Part shown: positions 18,704 to 28,998 of the stretch, piece by piece
How the letters are laid out: each line of letters begins with the position of its first letter
How positions within the stretch are numbered: the stretch's first letter is position 1
Source: Pontimicrobium aquaticum
GTDB lineage: Bacteria > Bacteroidota > Bacteroidia > Flavobacteriales > Flavobacteriaceae
Direction: 5' to 3'
DNA: 64,000 bases
NCBI RefSeq assembly: GCF_005047595.1
Contig: NZ_SUPL01000005.1
Coordinates: 243,262-307,261, forward strand
Position numbers and translations under genes: made by a program
The notes under the pieces: generated by a model
Seen by the model: the letters and a program-made list of their open reading frames with translations, nothing else
What the model was told of the DNA's origin: nothing
The model's database searches: none

Positions 18704-19906
18704 ATGGTGGAAATTTATAATAAAGCATTAAAAACTACTATAAAAGTTAATCGTTTAATTAGGAAAATTAAAGGCAAAGAAAAAGGCGCTACAATGGTCT
18801 ATTTTGGTGGTATTCATGGTAATGAAACCGCTGGAGTATTTGCACTTAAGCAGGTTTTAGAGTGCATTAATCCTAAACATGTAAAAGGCACTATTTATGG
18901 TATTTCAGGAAACTTGAATGCCCTAAAAAGCAATATGCGATTTATAGATCAAGATCTAAATAGGGTTTGGTTAAATGAAAACATAAGTAAGCTTGAAGAA
19001 AAAAAATCACTTAGTACCGAAGAAAAAGAACAACAGGAACTATATTCTATTTTAAAAGAAATTCTTAATAATGAAAAAGGGCCTTTTTACTTTATAGACT
19101 TACACACAACTTCTAGTAAGACATTACCTTTTATTACAATAAATGACGCACTTATTAACCGTAAGTTTTCAAGTTTATTTCCTGTGCCAATTGTTTTAGG
19201 TATAGAAGAATATTTAGATGGTCCATTATTGAGTTATATTAATCAATTAGGGTACGTTTCTTTAGGGTTTGAATCTGGGCAACACGACGAATTAAGTGCG
19301 GTAACAAATAATATTGCTTTTATTTACCTTAGTTTAGTGTATGCAGGTGTTTTAGAACAAAATAAAGTGAATGACTTCGAACAACATTACGATACCTTGG
19401 TAAAAGCATCCCATAAAAACAAAGAAATTTTTGAAGTAGTTTACCTTCATAGACTTAAAAAAACAGAAGACTTTAAAATGAAGCCAAATTTTAAAAGCTT
19501 TCAGAGTGTAAAAAAAGGTGAGCATCTAGCAACCGAGCAAAATGTAAGTATTACATCACCATACACGGCTAAAATTTTTATGCCACTTTATCAAACAAAA
19601 GGTAATGAGGGCTTCTTTATTATAAAAAAAATTCATCCTTTCTTCTTAAGGCTTTCAGAAATTATTAGAAAATTAAAAATGGATACCCTTATAACGCTTC
19701 TTCCTGGTATAACATGGATGGATAAGGAACAAGGGGTTTTAAAAGTAAATTTAAAGGTAACCAAATATCTGGCAAAACAAATATTCCATTTATTTGGTTA
19801 TAGAAATAAGCAAAAAAACAACACATACATGTTACTTTTTAACAGAGAGAGAACCTCTAAAAAGAATATGTATAAAAACCTTAAATGGTATAAAAGGGTG
19901 TCTTAA
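18704..19906 (+). CDS. AstE/AspA-family zinc deacylase
   Basis: 400 aa. The zinc-carboxypeptidase-like motifs of the succinylglutamate desuccinylase/aspartoacylase family are visible: GGIHGNETAG (zinc His and Glu, about residue 30-40), RFIDQDLNRVW and FIDLHTTS (third zinc ligand), and later GFESGQHDE with the likely catalytic Glu. The family hydrolyses N-acyl amino acids. The C-terminal region (about 260-400) is longer than in typical AspA. It is tightly coupled to the GCS2-CBS gene. Confidence 0.88.
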   Translation: MVEIYNKALKTTIKVNRLIRKIKGKEKGATMVYFGGIHGNETAGVFALKQVLECINPKHVKGTIYGISGNLNALKSNMRFIDQDLNRVWLNENISKLEEKKSLSTEEKEQQELYSILKEILNNEKGPFYFIDLHTTSSKTLPFITINDALINRKFSSLFPVPIVLGIEEYLDGPLLSYINQLGYVSLGFESGQHDELSAVTNNIAFIYLSLVYAGVLEQNKVNDFEQHYDTLVKASHKNKEIFEVVYLHRLKKTEDFKMKPNFKSFQSVKKGEHLATEQNVSITSPYTAKIFMPLYQTKGNEGFFIIKKIHPFFLRLSEIIRKLKMDTLITLLPGITWMDKEQGVLKVNLKVTKYLAKQIFHLFGYRNKQKNNTYMLLFNRERTSKKNMYKNLKWYKRVS

Positions 19907-19922
19907 ACAAAACACCCTTTTA
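19892..19922 (+). terminator. Terminator overlapping the deacylase stop codon
   Basis: AAAAGGGTGT-cttaaacaaa-ACACCCTTTT forms a 10-bp stem. The stop codon lies in the loop. Confidence 0.8.
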
Positions 19923-19949
19923 TAATATCAAACTATCTTTTAAAGATTT

Positions 19950-21869
19950 TTAGCCTTTAATTTTTGTTTGTTGTTTTAATTCTCCATCTTCAGATAAAAC
20001 CAAAGAATTGTTTGAATCGTCAACATCTGCCATTTTTTTAATTGGGTCGATAGTTACCGACTTAATTTTACTTTTATCTGCTTTAATTCCAAAACTAAAA
20101 CTTTTATTAGCCCAAGACCAATCTGGTAAAACAGTTGTAGATTCTGGTGTTGGTTTTTCACCACGCATCATCTCTAATGGAATGTAATAGTTTTCAGAAG
20201 TGCCATCAGTATATTCAATAGTTAAGTCAATAGGCATTGGCATTAAGCCTTTTCTGTCTAGCGTAATAGTTGATCCTTTATCGGTTGCTTCAACCGATGT
20301 TACACCATAATCAATAGTATTGGTTGTTTGTCCAAAATCCATTAAATACCAATCTAATTCTAATCCTGAAACTTTTTCAGCAGTGCGAATAATATCATTT
20401 GGTGTTGGATGCGAAAATGCATAGTCATCAAAATACTTTTTGATGGTAGCTTTTAAATTATCTTCTCCAATGACATAGCCTAATTGAGCCATAAAAACAG
20501 CACCTTTGCTGTAAGCAGATGTACCATAAGCACGGTTAAGGTCGTAACGGTCGGAATGTGTAGTAAGAGGTTGCTCAAAACCCGAATTTGCCAATCTAAT
20601 ATATCCCTTGTAAGCCCCAAGATGAGGGTTTGCACTTGTTCGTCCAGATATTTCACTCATTGCTAAAGCACTAATATAGCTTCCAAATCCTTCGTCCATC
20701 CACTCATGTTTACCTTCGTTTGTGGCTAGTAAAAATTGAAACCATGTATGCGCCATTTCGTGTGATGTTACACCAATTAACCCATTTAAGCTTCTTCCGC
20801 CAGTAATTAAAGTACACATAGCATACTCCATACCACCATCTCCACCCTGAATAACAGAGTATTGTTTATAAGGATACTTACCAACATTTTCACTAAAAAA
20901 TTGCATTAATCTTGCTGTTATAGGCTGAAGCTTTTTCCAGTTTTCATTAGTTTCAGGGTTATCTTTCCAAACAAAATGTAGCATTGGACCATCAGGTACT
21001 TGTAGTGTATCGTGGTTATATTCTGGATCTGCAGCCCAAGTAAAATCGTGTACCATAGGCGCTTTAAAATGCCAAGTTAATTTTTCACCAGAACCTTTAG
21101 GTCCTTTTGTTTTATTTGCATCATAACCATGCCCAATTTCCTCTGGATTTTGTAAGTAACCTGTACCAGCTATTGTGTAATTTCTATCTATACTTATTTT
21201 TACATCAAAATCTCCCCAAACACCATGAAACTCTCTTGCTATATACGAATCGGCATGCCAACCTTGAAAGTCGTATTCAGCTAATTTAGGATACCATTGC
21301 GCCATTGATAAGGCAACCCCTTCTCTACTGTTTCTACCATTTCTTCTAATTTGTAAAGGTATTTGTGCACTAAAAACCATTTCAAAAGTCGCTTTCTCAC
21401 CTGGTTTAATAGGTGTTGCTAATTCTACTTCTAAAACAGTATCAACTACATCATATTTAAGAGGTTTGCCATTTTGAGTTAATGAGGCTACTTTAATATA
21501 ACCTATTTCATTAGGTTTTAGTTTGCTAATTCTACTTTCATAAATAGGGTTTTCTTTAGTGCCAATGTTTGTTACCATTCGTCCGTCAGGATCAGCAATA
21601 TTTTGCAAACGCATATCCATATTGCTTCCTGGTTGAAAAGCATTTAGGTATAAGTGGTAAAATACACGATCTAAAACATCTGGTGAATTGTTGGTGTAAA
21701 CCAATTTTTGTTTTCCTTGATATTGATAGGTTTCAACGTCCATATCAATTTCCATGCTATAATCAACATGTTGTTGCCAATAACCTGGATTAGGATTATT
21801 TTGTGAGGTTGCTTTAATGCTAACTAAAAAGACAGCGATTAAAAGAATTCTTGAGGATAAAGTTTTCAT
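19950..21869 (-). CDS. M1 family zinc aminopeptidase (secreted)
   Basis: 639 aa with signal peptide (MKTLSSRILLIAVFLVSIKATSQ). The N-terminal domain contains the M1 beta-saddle. The exopeptidase motif GGMEYA lies at about 342-347, the zinc site HEMAH at about 365-369 with the distal Glu in WMDEGFGS, and a catalytic Tyr follows in RAYGTSAYSKG. It removes N-terminal residues from peptides outside the cytoplasm. It stands upstream of nothing co-directional and close; the S8 gene start side lies 14 bp before its own. Confidence 0.94.
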   Translation of the reverse strand: MKTLSSRILLIAVFLVSIKATSQNNPNPGYWQQHVDYSMEIDMDVETYQYQGKQKLVYTNNSPDVLDRVFYHLYLNAFQPGSNMDMRLQNIADPDGRMVTNIGTKENPIYESRISKLKPNEIGYIKVASLTQNGKPLKYDVVDTVLEVELATPIKPGEKATFEMVFSAQIPLQIRRNGRNSREGVALSMAQWYPKLAEYDFQGWHADSYIAREFHGVWGDFDVKISIDRNYTIAGTGYLQNPEEIGHGYDANKTKGPKGSGEKLTWHFKAPMVHDFTWAADPEYNHDTLQVPDGPMLHFVWKDNPETNENWKKLQPITARLMQFFSENVGKYPYKQYSVIQGGDGGMEYAMCTLITGGRSLNGLIGVTSHEMAHTWFQFLLATNEGKHEWMDEGFGSYISALAMSEISGRTSANPHLGAYKGYIRLANSGFEQPLTTHSDRYDLNRAYGTSAYSKGAVFMAQLGYVIGEDNLKATIKKYFDDYAFSHPTPNDIIRTAEKVSGLELDWYLMDFGQTTNTIDYGVTSVEATDKGSTITLDRKGLMPMPIDLTIEYTDGTSENYYIPLEMMRGEKPTPESTTVLPDWSWANKSFSFGIKADKSKIKSVTIDPIKKMADVDDSNNSLVLSEDGELKQQTKIKG

Positions 21870-21883
21870 AAAAGTGTGTAATA

Positions 21884-23491
21884 TTAATTTGATAATTTAC
21901 TAGCCATGATTAAGGCGTTATAAGCGTTTACAAGTTTAGAAGATTTTGACAGTTCTCCAAATGATTTAACGGAATTTTGAACACCTGGGACAGTAACCTT
22001 TGTTTTGAGCTGTAAACCAGAACTCATAATTACTTGTTTTACCTGTGCTGCATTAAGCTTTGGATAGTACGAACGTATTAAAGCAGCAACACCTGAAACT
22101 GCTGGTGCAGCAAACGACGTACCATCAATAAAATCGTATTTATTATTTGGTTTAGGAGAGTATATTTGAGATCCAGGAGCAAATACATCTACATTTATCT
22201 TTCCATAGTTTGAATATGATGCCACTAAGTTAGAACCATATTTAGAGTTTATTGCACCAACTGATAGGTAAGTATCAATAATTTCTAACCCATTTTTTTG
22301 ATCATTTGGAAAACTTGGTTTTATATCGATATCTAAACCCTCATTTCCAGCCGAACTAACAAAAAGCACATCGTTTTTTGAAGCATATACCAATGCTTCT
22401 TAAACCTTACCACTATGTAATGAATAGTACTTACCAAAACTACCGTTAATGATTTTTGCACCATTATCAACAGCGTATCTTATTGCTAAGGCCAGATCTT
22501 TATCGTATTCATCGCCATTTGGCACGACTCGTAAAGCCATAATTTTTACATTATTAGCAACGCCATTCATTCCTTTTCCGTTGTTGCGTTCTGCGGCTAT
22601 AACTCCTGCTACATGTGTACCATGAAACTCATTCTCTTTATGAGGGTTTACATTATTGTTTCCGTAAGTTGTCTGGGAAAAATCGTTAGGATTATCTCCA
22701 GTTTTTCTTCCTTTTAAGCTTTTGTTTAAATTAACTGTTAGCCGTTCGTTAATTTGAGAAAGATCATTATTAATAGCCTCGATAGTTTCTTTAATACTAC
22801 CAACACCAAATCCATAAGTTTGTTTTATTACAGAAACATCCCTTAGCAGTGCTTGGTCGTTTGTTTTAATAGCAAAAACATCTTCTTTCGTGTATTTTTC
22901 TTTTTTTAAATGCTTAGCAACAGCTTTATCTGAAGCCACTATTTGTTGAATTATTTGATCGTATTGAGCTTTTAAACCACTATATTTTTGATATTCCTTA
23001 TTGTATTCTGTTTGGGCTTCAGCATATCTGGGATGACTCTTGTTGCCACTTGCTAGTATGCGAACATATTCAAATTGTTCATCATAAGTATCACCTAAAA
23101 AATTCCATCCATGTATATCATCTACAAAGCCATTATTATCATCGTCTTTATTGTTGTTTGGAATTTCTTTTTTATTTACCCAGATTACATCATCAAGATC
23201 TTCATGTTTTGTGTCTATTCCAGTATCAATTACAGCAACAATCACTGTTTGTCCTTTTTTGTTTTTAATTACTTCGTTATAGGCTTTGTTAACACTCATT
23301 CCGGGAATAGTGTCTTTTACTAAATCTAAATGAAGCCATGTTTTAGATTCTTCATCGGTTAACTCAGTATGTTTTAGAGGTGTATTGTCAATGTTTTCAA
23401 TAGGAGTTGATAAAATAGCTGCAGAACCACAGCTAAAAAACAAAGACATTGTTATAACGCCTAAAGCAAATAGGTTAAGTTTTTTATTCAT
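21884..23491 (-). pseudogene. Subtilisin-like S8 peptidase interrupted by an in-frame TAA
   Basis: One reading frame spans the whole region (about 535 codons) but holds a TAA stop at 22400-22402, codon 364. The residues before (INGSFGKYYSLHSGKV) and after (EALVYASKNDVLFVSSAGNEG) are continuous family sequence, so this is a nonsense change, not a frameshift. The N-terminal part has a lipoprotein-type signal (LFFSCGS), catalytic Asp in VIVAVIDTGID and His in HGTHVAG. The C-terminal part, after the stop, has the Ser in DGTSFAAPAVSG. Without read-through the product lacks its nucleophile and is dead. A TTG at 22391-22393 could restart translation only of a fragment. A sequencing error or strain-specific mutation is possible. 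It abuts the MBL gene (0 bp). Confidence 0.88.
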
Positions 23492-24346
23492 TTATAAATC
23501 CTTTAAAGCAAGTTTTTTATTTAAACGCACTCCTTTTTCGGTATGCTTAACAGTTATTATTTCATGATGTGCATCATGCTCTAAAAACAAGTAAAAATTA
23601 TTATCGGCTGCCATATTTAAAAACAGTTCTTTTTCATCGAGTGTTAAAAGTGGCCTAGTATCGTAACCCATTACAAATGGCAAGGGTAAGTGGCCTACTG
23701 TTGGCAACAAATCTGCCATAAAAGCAATGGTTTTATCTTTGTATTTAATAAGTGGAATCATTTGTTTTTCAGTATGCCCATCAGCAAAGAAAATATCAAA
23801 TCCCAACTCAGAGTTTTTTAGAATTTTTTCTTCTGGAAGTCCAACAAACTTTAGTTGACCACTTTCTTCCATTGGAATAATGTTTTCTTTTAAAAAGGAG
23901 GCTTTTTCCCGTTTATTGGGTTTTGTTGCCCACTGCCAATGATTGTCATTACTCCAAAAATAGGCATTTTTAAAAGCAGGTTCATAACCTGTTCTGTCTT
24001 TATTCCATTGTATGCTTCCGCCACAGTGATCAAAATGCAAATGGGTCATAAACACATCGGTAATATCATCTCGATGGAAACCATACTTTTTTAAAGATTT
24101 ATCAATATTATCATTTCCCCACAAATAATAATACCCAAAGAATTTATCACTTTGTTTGTTTCCCATTCCAGTATCAATTAAAATTAATCGATTACCGTCT
24201 TCAATCAACAAACAACGTGCCGCAATATCAATCATGTTATTACTGTCGGCAGGATTTGTTCTTTGCCACAAAGATTTTGGCACCACACCAAACATGGCAC
24301 CTCCATCTAGTTTAAAATTTCCAGCGTTTATAGGATATAATTTCAT
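23492..24346 (-). CDS. MBL-fold metallo-hydrolase
   Basis: 284 aa. The zinc site of the metallo-beta-lactamase fold is present as MTHLHFDHCGG (about residues 92-102), with VVPKSLWQRTNPAD upstream, a further His in FADGHTEKQM, and the C-terminal HDAHHE. It resembles the quorum-quenching-lactonase/glyoxalase-II-like group. The substrate is unknown. It sits directly upstream of the S8 peptidase gene with no gap, so both were probably one transcript. Confidence 0.9.
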   Translation of the reverse strand: MKLYPINAGNFKLDGGAMFGVVPKSLWQRTNPADSNNMIDIAARCLLIEDGNRLILIDTGMGNKQSDKFFGYYYLWGNDNIDKSLKKYGFHRDDITDVFMTHLHFDHCGGSIQWNKDRTGYEPAFKNAYFWSNDNHWQWATKPNKREKASFLKENIIPMEESGQLKFVGLPEEKILKNSELGFDIFFADGHTEKQMIPLIKYKDKTIAFMADLLPTVGHLPLPFVMGYDTRPLLTLDEKELFLNMAADNNFYLFLEHDAHHEIITVKHTEKGVRLNKKLALKDL

Positions 24347-24501
24347 AGTCTTGCAAAATAATAAAAGCTATTTAAAAACGCTAAACACAATGTAAATAGT
24401 TTTCTTTGGAATAGATTATTAAAAAAGACTATTTTAGAAACCATTTTAACGAAAACAAACATATTAACTATAATTATTAATTTTACCTCAAAACTTATAG
24501 A

Positions 24502-26346
24502 ATGTTAGAATTAGCAGGAATTATTATTTTAGGAATTTTAGCTCAATGGGTTGCATGGCGTTTTAAAATTCCGGCAATTCTACCATTAATATTAATTGGA
24601 TTGTTAGTTGGTCCAATTGCTGCAGAGTATTTAAGTGAAGATGGTTCTAAATGGATCGAACCTATTTGGAACGGAGAAAAAGGACTGTTTCCAGGTGAAG
24701 GCTTATACTACTTTGTATCGCTGGCCATAAGTATTATTCTTTTTGAAGGTGGATTGACTTTAAAGCGATCTGAAATAAAAAATGTTGGCCCTGTAATTAC
24801 AAAACTTATTACGCTTGGTTCAGCCATCACGTTTTTTTCTGCAGGGATTTTAGCACATTTCATTTTCGATTTAAGCTGGGAAATTTCGTTTTTATTTTCA
24901 GGATTAATTATTGTTACTGGTCCAACGGTTATTACACCAATTTTAAGAAACATACCTCTTAAAAAAGATGTATCAGCCGTTTTGAAGTGGGAAGGTATTC
25001 TTATTGACCCCATAGGTGCCTTAGTGGCCGTATTAGTATTTGAGTTTATAAGTGTAGGAGGCGATAGTGGTTTTACTAAAACTGCATTAATGGAGTTTGG
25101 AAAAATTATCCTTTTTGGAACAACATTCGGATTCACATTTGCACATGCGTTAGCATTTGCAATAAACAAAAAGTTAATACCTCATTATTTACTTAATGTA
25201 GTGTCGCTTTCAACAGTTTTGCTAGTTTTTGTAGAATCTGAAATTTTTGCACACGAATCTGGTCTATTAGCGGTTGTTGTTATGGGAATGGTACTTGGAA
25301 ACGGAAAACTAGAAAACATAAAAGAACTTCTATATTTTAAAGAATCGCTTAGCGTGCTGTTAATTTCAATACTTTTTATTTTATTGGCTGCTAATATAAA
25401 TATAGAAGACATGATGCTTTTGTATAACTGGAAAACAGCTATTTTATTTGCATCAGTCGTGTTTTTAGTCAGGCCTTTGGCAGTATTTTTAAGCACCATC
25501 AATTCAAATTTAAAGTTTAAAGAGAAACTCTTTATTAGTTGGGTTGGTCCACGAGGTATTGTAGCTGCTGGAATTGCTTCGTTATTTGGCAGTAAACTTA
25601 TAAAAGAAGGTGTTCAAGGTGCTGAATATATAACACCTTTAGTGTTCATGATAGTGTTGGGAACTGTGCTGTTAAACGCTACTACTGCACGTTTATTTGC
25701 TAAATTAGTGGGTGTGTTTCTAACAAAATCTGAAGGAATTCTTATCATAGGAGCATCAAAAATGTCGAGGTTATTAGGACATTATTTAGAAGAAAATGGG
25801 CGACATGTAGTACTAATAGATAGCAACCAAAGCAACATTAAAAAAGCAAAAGAAATAGGACTAGAAGCGTTTGATACGAATATTTACTCAGAAACATTAA
25901 CCGATAATATTGAGTTAAACGATGTTGGTTATTTAATGGCTTTAACTGGAAACTCCGATATTAATAAGTATGCCATAAATAAGTTTGGCAAACAATTTGG
26001 TGAAAATGGGTCTTTTAGGCTTGTTACTAAAGAAGAAATGCTTGACGACAAAAACAATCCAAAAGAAGGTTTGTTTAGTCAAACAGATGATTATATATCG
26101 CTAAACGAGGTGACCCAAAAATTCCCATCCATTCAAGAAATAGGAATTAAGGATAAAGACCATTACCTAGAGCTTATTGAAATTACAAACAAAAATAAAG
26201 ATATTATTCCGCTATTTGTAAAAGATAGTTCAGGCGAACTTCATATTATTTCATCTTTTAATAAAGAAACCAGCACCATTAAAAAAGGCAGTAAACTCGT
26301 TTATCTAGGAAGATCTTTTGATGTTAATATAATTGAAGCCAATTAG
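24502..26346 (+). CDS. CPA1-type cation/proton antiporter with TrkA-N domain
   Basis: 614 aa. About 12 transmembrane helices form the Na+/H+ exchanger domain (residues 1-400), with VTGPTVITPILR and WVGPRGIVAAGIASLF as family marks. A Rossmann-type TrkA-N/RCK nucleotide-binding domain (GILIIGASKMSRLLGHYL, about residue 412 on) and a short C-terminal TrkA-C-like piece follow. It probably exchanges Na+ or K+ for H+, gated by nucleotide. It is a single gene. Confidence 0.93.
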   Translation: MLELAGIIILGILAQWVAWRFKIPAILPLILIGLLVGPIAAEYLSEDGSKWIEPIWNGEKGLFPGEGLYYFVSLAISIILFEGGLTLKRSEIKNVGPVITKLITLGSAITFFSAGILAHFIFDLSWEISFLFSGLIIVTGPTVITPILRNIPLKKDVSAVLKWEGILIDPIGALVAVLVFEFISVGGDSGFTKTALMEFGKIILFGTTFGFTFAHALAFAINKKLIPHYLLNVVSLSTVLLVFVESEIFAHESGLLAVVVMGMVLGNGKLENIKELLYFKESLSVLLISILFILLAANINIEDMMLLYNWKTAILFASVVFLVRPLAVFLSTINSNLKFKEKLFISWVGPRGIVAAGIASLFGSKLIKEGVQGAEYITPLVFMIVLGTVLLNATTARLFAKLVGVFLTKSEGILIIGASKMSRLLGHYLEENGRHVVLIDSNQSNIKKAKEIGLEAFDTNIYSETLTDNIELNDVGYLMALTGNSDINKYAINKFGKQFGENGSFRLVTKEEMLDDKNNPKEGLFSQTDDYISLNEVTQKFPSIQEIGIKDKDHYLELIEITNKNKDIIPLFVKDSSGELHIISSFNKETSTIKKGSKLVYLGRSFDVNIIEAN

Positions 26347-26385
26347 CTTTCCATAATAGGTTTTAAAAACTTATTGTCTAAGATA

Positions 26386-28848
26386 TTAATTCACAATTAG
26401 TTTTTTAGAAAGAACAACCTTATCAGTTGTTTGTGTTTTAACAATATAAATCCCTTTAGCGAGAGTTTTAACCGAAAATGAATTTCCTTGACTTTTAATA
26501 ATACTTCTTCCATTAATATCAAAAATTTCATAATTTGAGATTGATTTGTTGGAAAAAGACACCATGTTATTCGCTGGGTTAGGGTAAAGCAATAGGTTTT
26601 TTTCTTTTAATATAATATCATTTGTATTAAGTAAATTACTAGAAATTTCTACACCAGGATTTATTATTATCCCATAATTTGTTAATAGAACAATCGTTGT
26701 TTTAACAGGATCTTCTTGAGAAACCCTTAAACCACTGCGAAACCTGGCCATTGTAGCAGCTCTTACTTCAAAAATATCAACATTTGGCGCATCATGAAAA
26801 GAAAGATCAATAGCAAAACCCGAGGATAAGCTAAAGCTGCCAGATAAAGGAGCTATTAAACCAAACTGAAAAAAGGTTCCACTCTCCCCAGTCTCTTGTT
26901 TCTCTACAACAGCAACACTATTAACCAATCCAGGTATGAATTCTTGAGGCGAAACGCTTTTTATTAAATCCTCTACGCCGTTGTTATCTATATCTAAAGG
27001 AAAAGGAGTGTAAGATCCATCTCCACTATTATTTCGAGCGTGTGGAGTATCACCTATTATAGGTACAAACCCAATTCGAGGGGGAATATTGTTTGTGTCT
27101 TGAATTAAAACAGGGTCTTTAGAGAAATCAGAAGTTGGGAGTATATCATCAAAATCACCAGACCTATCCAAACTGGGGTTTGTTGCATCCCAATTATCGG
27201 ACTCTAACCAAGTACTACCTCCCCTTGATGAGCTTCCTCCAGTCGGGTTAGGTTTAGCACCATAACAAGTAACAACACCATCAAGAGTAGTACAATCAAA
27301 AAGCACATTCGTAGATAAATCTCTATTCGCGGTAAAAATTTCTATAGGTACTGTACAGGTTCCTGTGGCGGTATTGCATCGGGTTTTATAGACACGGTAA
27401 TTCCATGACGCATCAAAACCTTTATGTATTAAATTAACAATGCCATTATCAGAATCATATGCAGCTGCTTTCTGTGTTAAAATTCCAGTATAACTAGGTA
27501 GGTTATGGGCAAATTCTGAAATATTATTGTCACCATCAACAAACGTCCAGCCATTATTTGTTTCAACAATAAAAAAGTCATTATCATCAAGCACGCTATA
27601 AGCAGCATTACCAGGAGATGGCGTTATGGTAGTCGCCGCCGTAAAAACACCACTAAATGTGTCTTGATTAATTTCTAGCATGTGCAGATTTTCCCCTCTA
27701 GTAAATCCAATATCAAAAATATCTAAAGCTTTTGTCCTTGTTGCAATCCCACTAATAAAATTTGATGTAGTTACAGTGGGTGCATTTAAATAATTTATAT
27801 CGAGTTGTGTACAAGTATCTGTGCCAGAGATAAATTTAAAAATCTCACCATTAAAAAGGAAGGAGTTTTTAGCCGCATATATATTATTATCTCTTCCAAA
27901 AGTGGCAGCGTTAAATACATTTTCGTCTAGACAATTAGTACCATCATTTCGATAATTAGTCCATGTATTTGTGCTTAACTCTAAAAGAGTAAGCCCAAAG
28001 TAAGTATTATTTGGTTTAGAGGTGTTTATTAGCAAATCGCCTGTTGTACTATGTCGAGATATTGAATATACAGGATAATAAAATACGCCATCTACAGGTT
28101 CTAACTGTTGATACGTATTCCAAGTGCCAGAATTACTCATGGTGTTTAACCCTTGAAACCCACCAATATAAAGTATGTCTGAAGAATCAACATATAAAGA
28201 GTGTAAAACATTATAAATAAGATCTGAATTTGATGATGTGTAATTAACCCAGCTATTGGTTGCTTTTGTAAGTTCATGTAAACCATCGTTCCAACCAGCA
28301 AAGTATACTTTGGTTCCTGCTTGATTTTCTATAATATCCTGAGGCCTAATAGCAGTAGCAACTTCGGTATCAAAAACACCAGCATTAAAGATTTGGTAGC
28401 CAGTAACGTCAGGTTTAAAAATATAAAGTTGTCCCTGTCTGCCATACCGAACTTTTAATTTAGTAAACTGCGAACCACCTACAGAGCCGACCGTTAAAGC
28501 AGAATTATCATAATTATAAACTGTTACTGTTGTGCCATCATAAATAGCGAAACCACCATCTAAAGCTAAAGCAATATCATTATTTGTAGGGTTAACATCT
28601 ATACCATTTACATTTGCAATGACGGGATTTTGACTGGTAAGATTTAAAAAATCAGTTACCATATCTGTTGATGTGTTATATTGTATATAACCCATATCTG
28701 TAGCAACATGCAGTATATTGGCGTTAGAATCGTCTGGAATTATAGCTGAGACTGTGCCTGGTTTATTGTATAAAAACCAGCCGTCTGTTTGTGCATTTGA
28801 TAAAAGAGTAAAAAATAAAACAATTAAAGAGAGTAATTTTGTTTTCAT
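26386..28848 (-). CDS. Large T9SS-sorted beta-propeller protein
   Basis: 820 aa. A signal peptide (MKTKLLSLIVLFFTLLSNAQ) is followed by about 350 residues of propeller-like repeats (VNGIDVNPTNNDIALALDGGFAIYDG, LHSLYVDSSDILYIGGFQGL) like two-component-regulator/WD-type blades. A middle region follows, then a C-terminal T9SS type A sorting domain (LLLYPNPANNMVSFSN... GIYIVKTQT... SKKLIVN). It is probably on the cell surface or released. No enzymatic motif is seen. Confidence 0.88.
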   Translation of the reverse strand: MKTKLLSLIVLFFTLLSNAQTDGWFLYNKPGTVSAIIPDDSNANILHVATDMGYIQYNTSTDMVTDFLNLTSQNPVIANVNGIDVNPTNNDIALALDGGFAIYDGTTVTVYNYDNSALTVGSVGGSQFTKLKVRYGRQGQLYIFKPDVTGYQIFNAGVFDTEVATAIRPQDIIENQAGTKVYFAGWNDGLHELTKATNSWVNYTSSNSDLIYNVLHSLYVDSSDILYIGGFQGLNTMSNSGTWNTYQQLEPVDGVFYYPVYSISRHSTTGDLLINTSKPNNTYFGLTLLELSTNTWTNYRNDGTNCLDENVFNAATFGRDNNIYAAKNSFLFNGEIFKFISGTDTCTQLDINYLNAPTVTTSNFISGIATRTKALDIFDIGFTRGENLHMLEINQDTFSGVFTAATTITPSPGNAAYSVLDDNDFFIVETNNGWTFVDGDNNISEFAHNLPSYTGILTQKAAAYDSDNGIVNLIHKGFDASWNYRVYKTRCNTATGTCTVPIEIFTANRDLSTNVLFDCTTLDGVVTCYGAKPNPTGGSSSRGGSTWLESDNWDATNPSLDRSGDFDDILPTSDFSKDPVLIQDTNNIPPRIGFVPIIGDTPHARNNSGDGSYTPFPLDIDNNGVEDLIKSVSPQEFIPGLVNSVAVVEKQETGESGTFFQFGLIAPLSGSFSLSSGFAIDLSFHDAPNVDIFEVRAATMARFRSGLRVSQEDPVKTTIVLLTNYGIIINPGVEISSNLLNTNDIILKEKNLLLYPNPANNMVSFSNKSISNYEIFDINGRSIIKSQGNSFSVKTLAKGIYIVKTQTTDKVVLSKKLIVN

Positions 28849-28998
28849 AGCTTAATATTAATAAGCAACTATGCTAAGCTATGTGAGATTCAAGAGAAAA
28901 GAAAGATAGATTATTTTTAAGAGTTGAGCAAATCAACTCTTTTAAACACCTAAACTAAGGACTAAAAACTCATTTAAAGATGTTTTTTTAAATCCTTT

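Noticed and set aside
23050..23323. Plus-strand frames opposite the S8 gene
   Set aside because: Antisense shadows of a clear peptidase gene with no independent support.
28918..28942. Terminator of lepA
   Set aside because: The stem is good, but it lies between lepA and the next minus-strand start with no proper T run on the minus strand, so it was not listed as a terminator.
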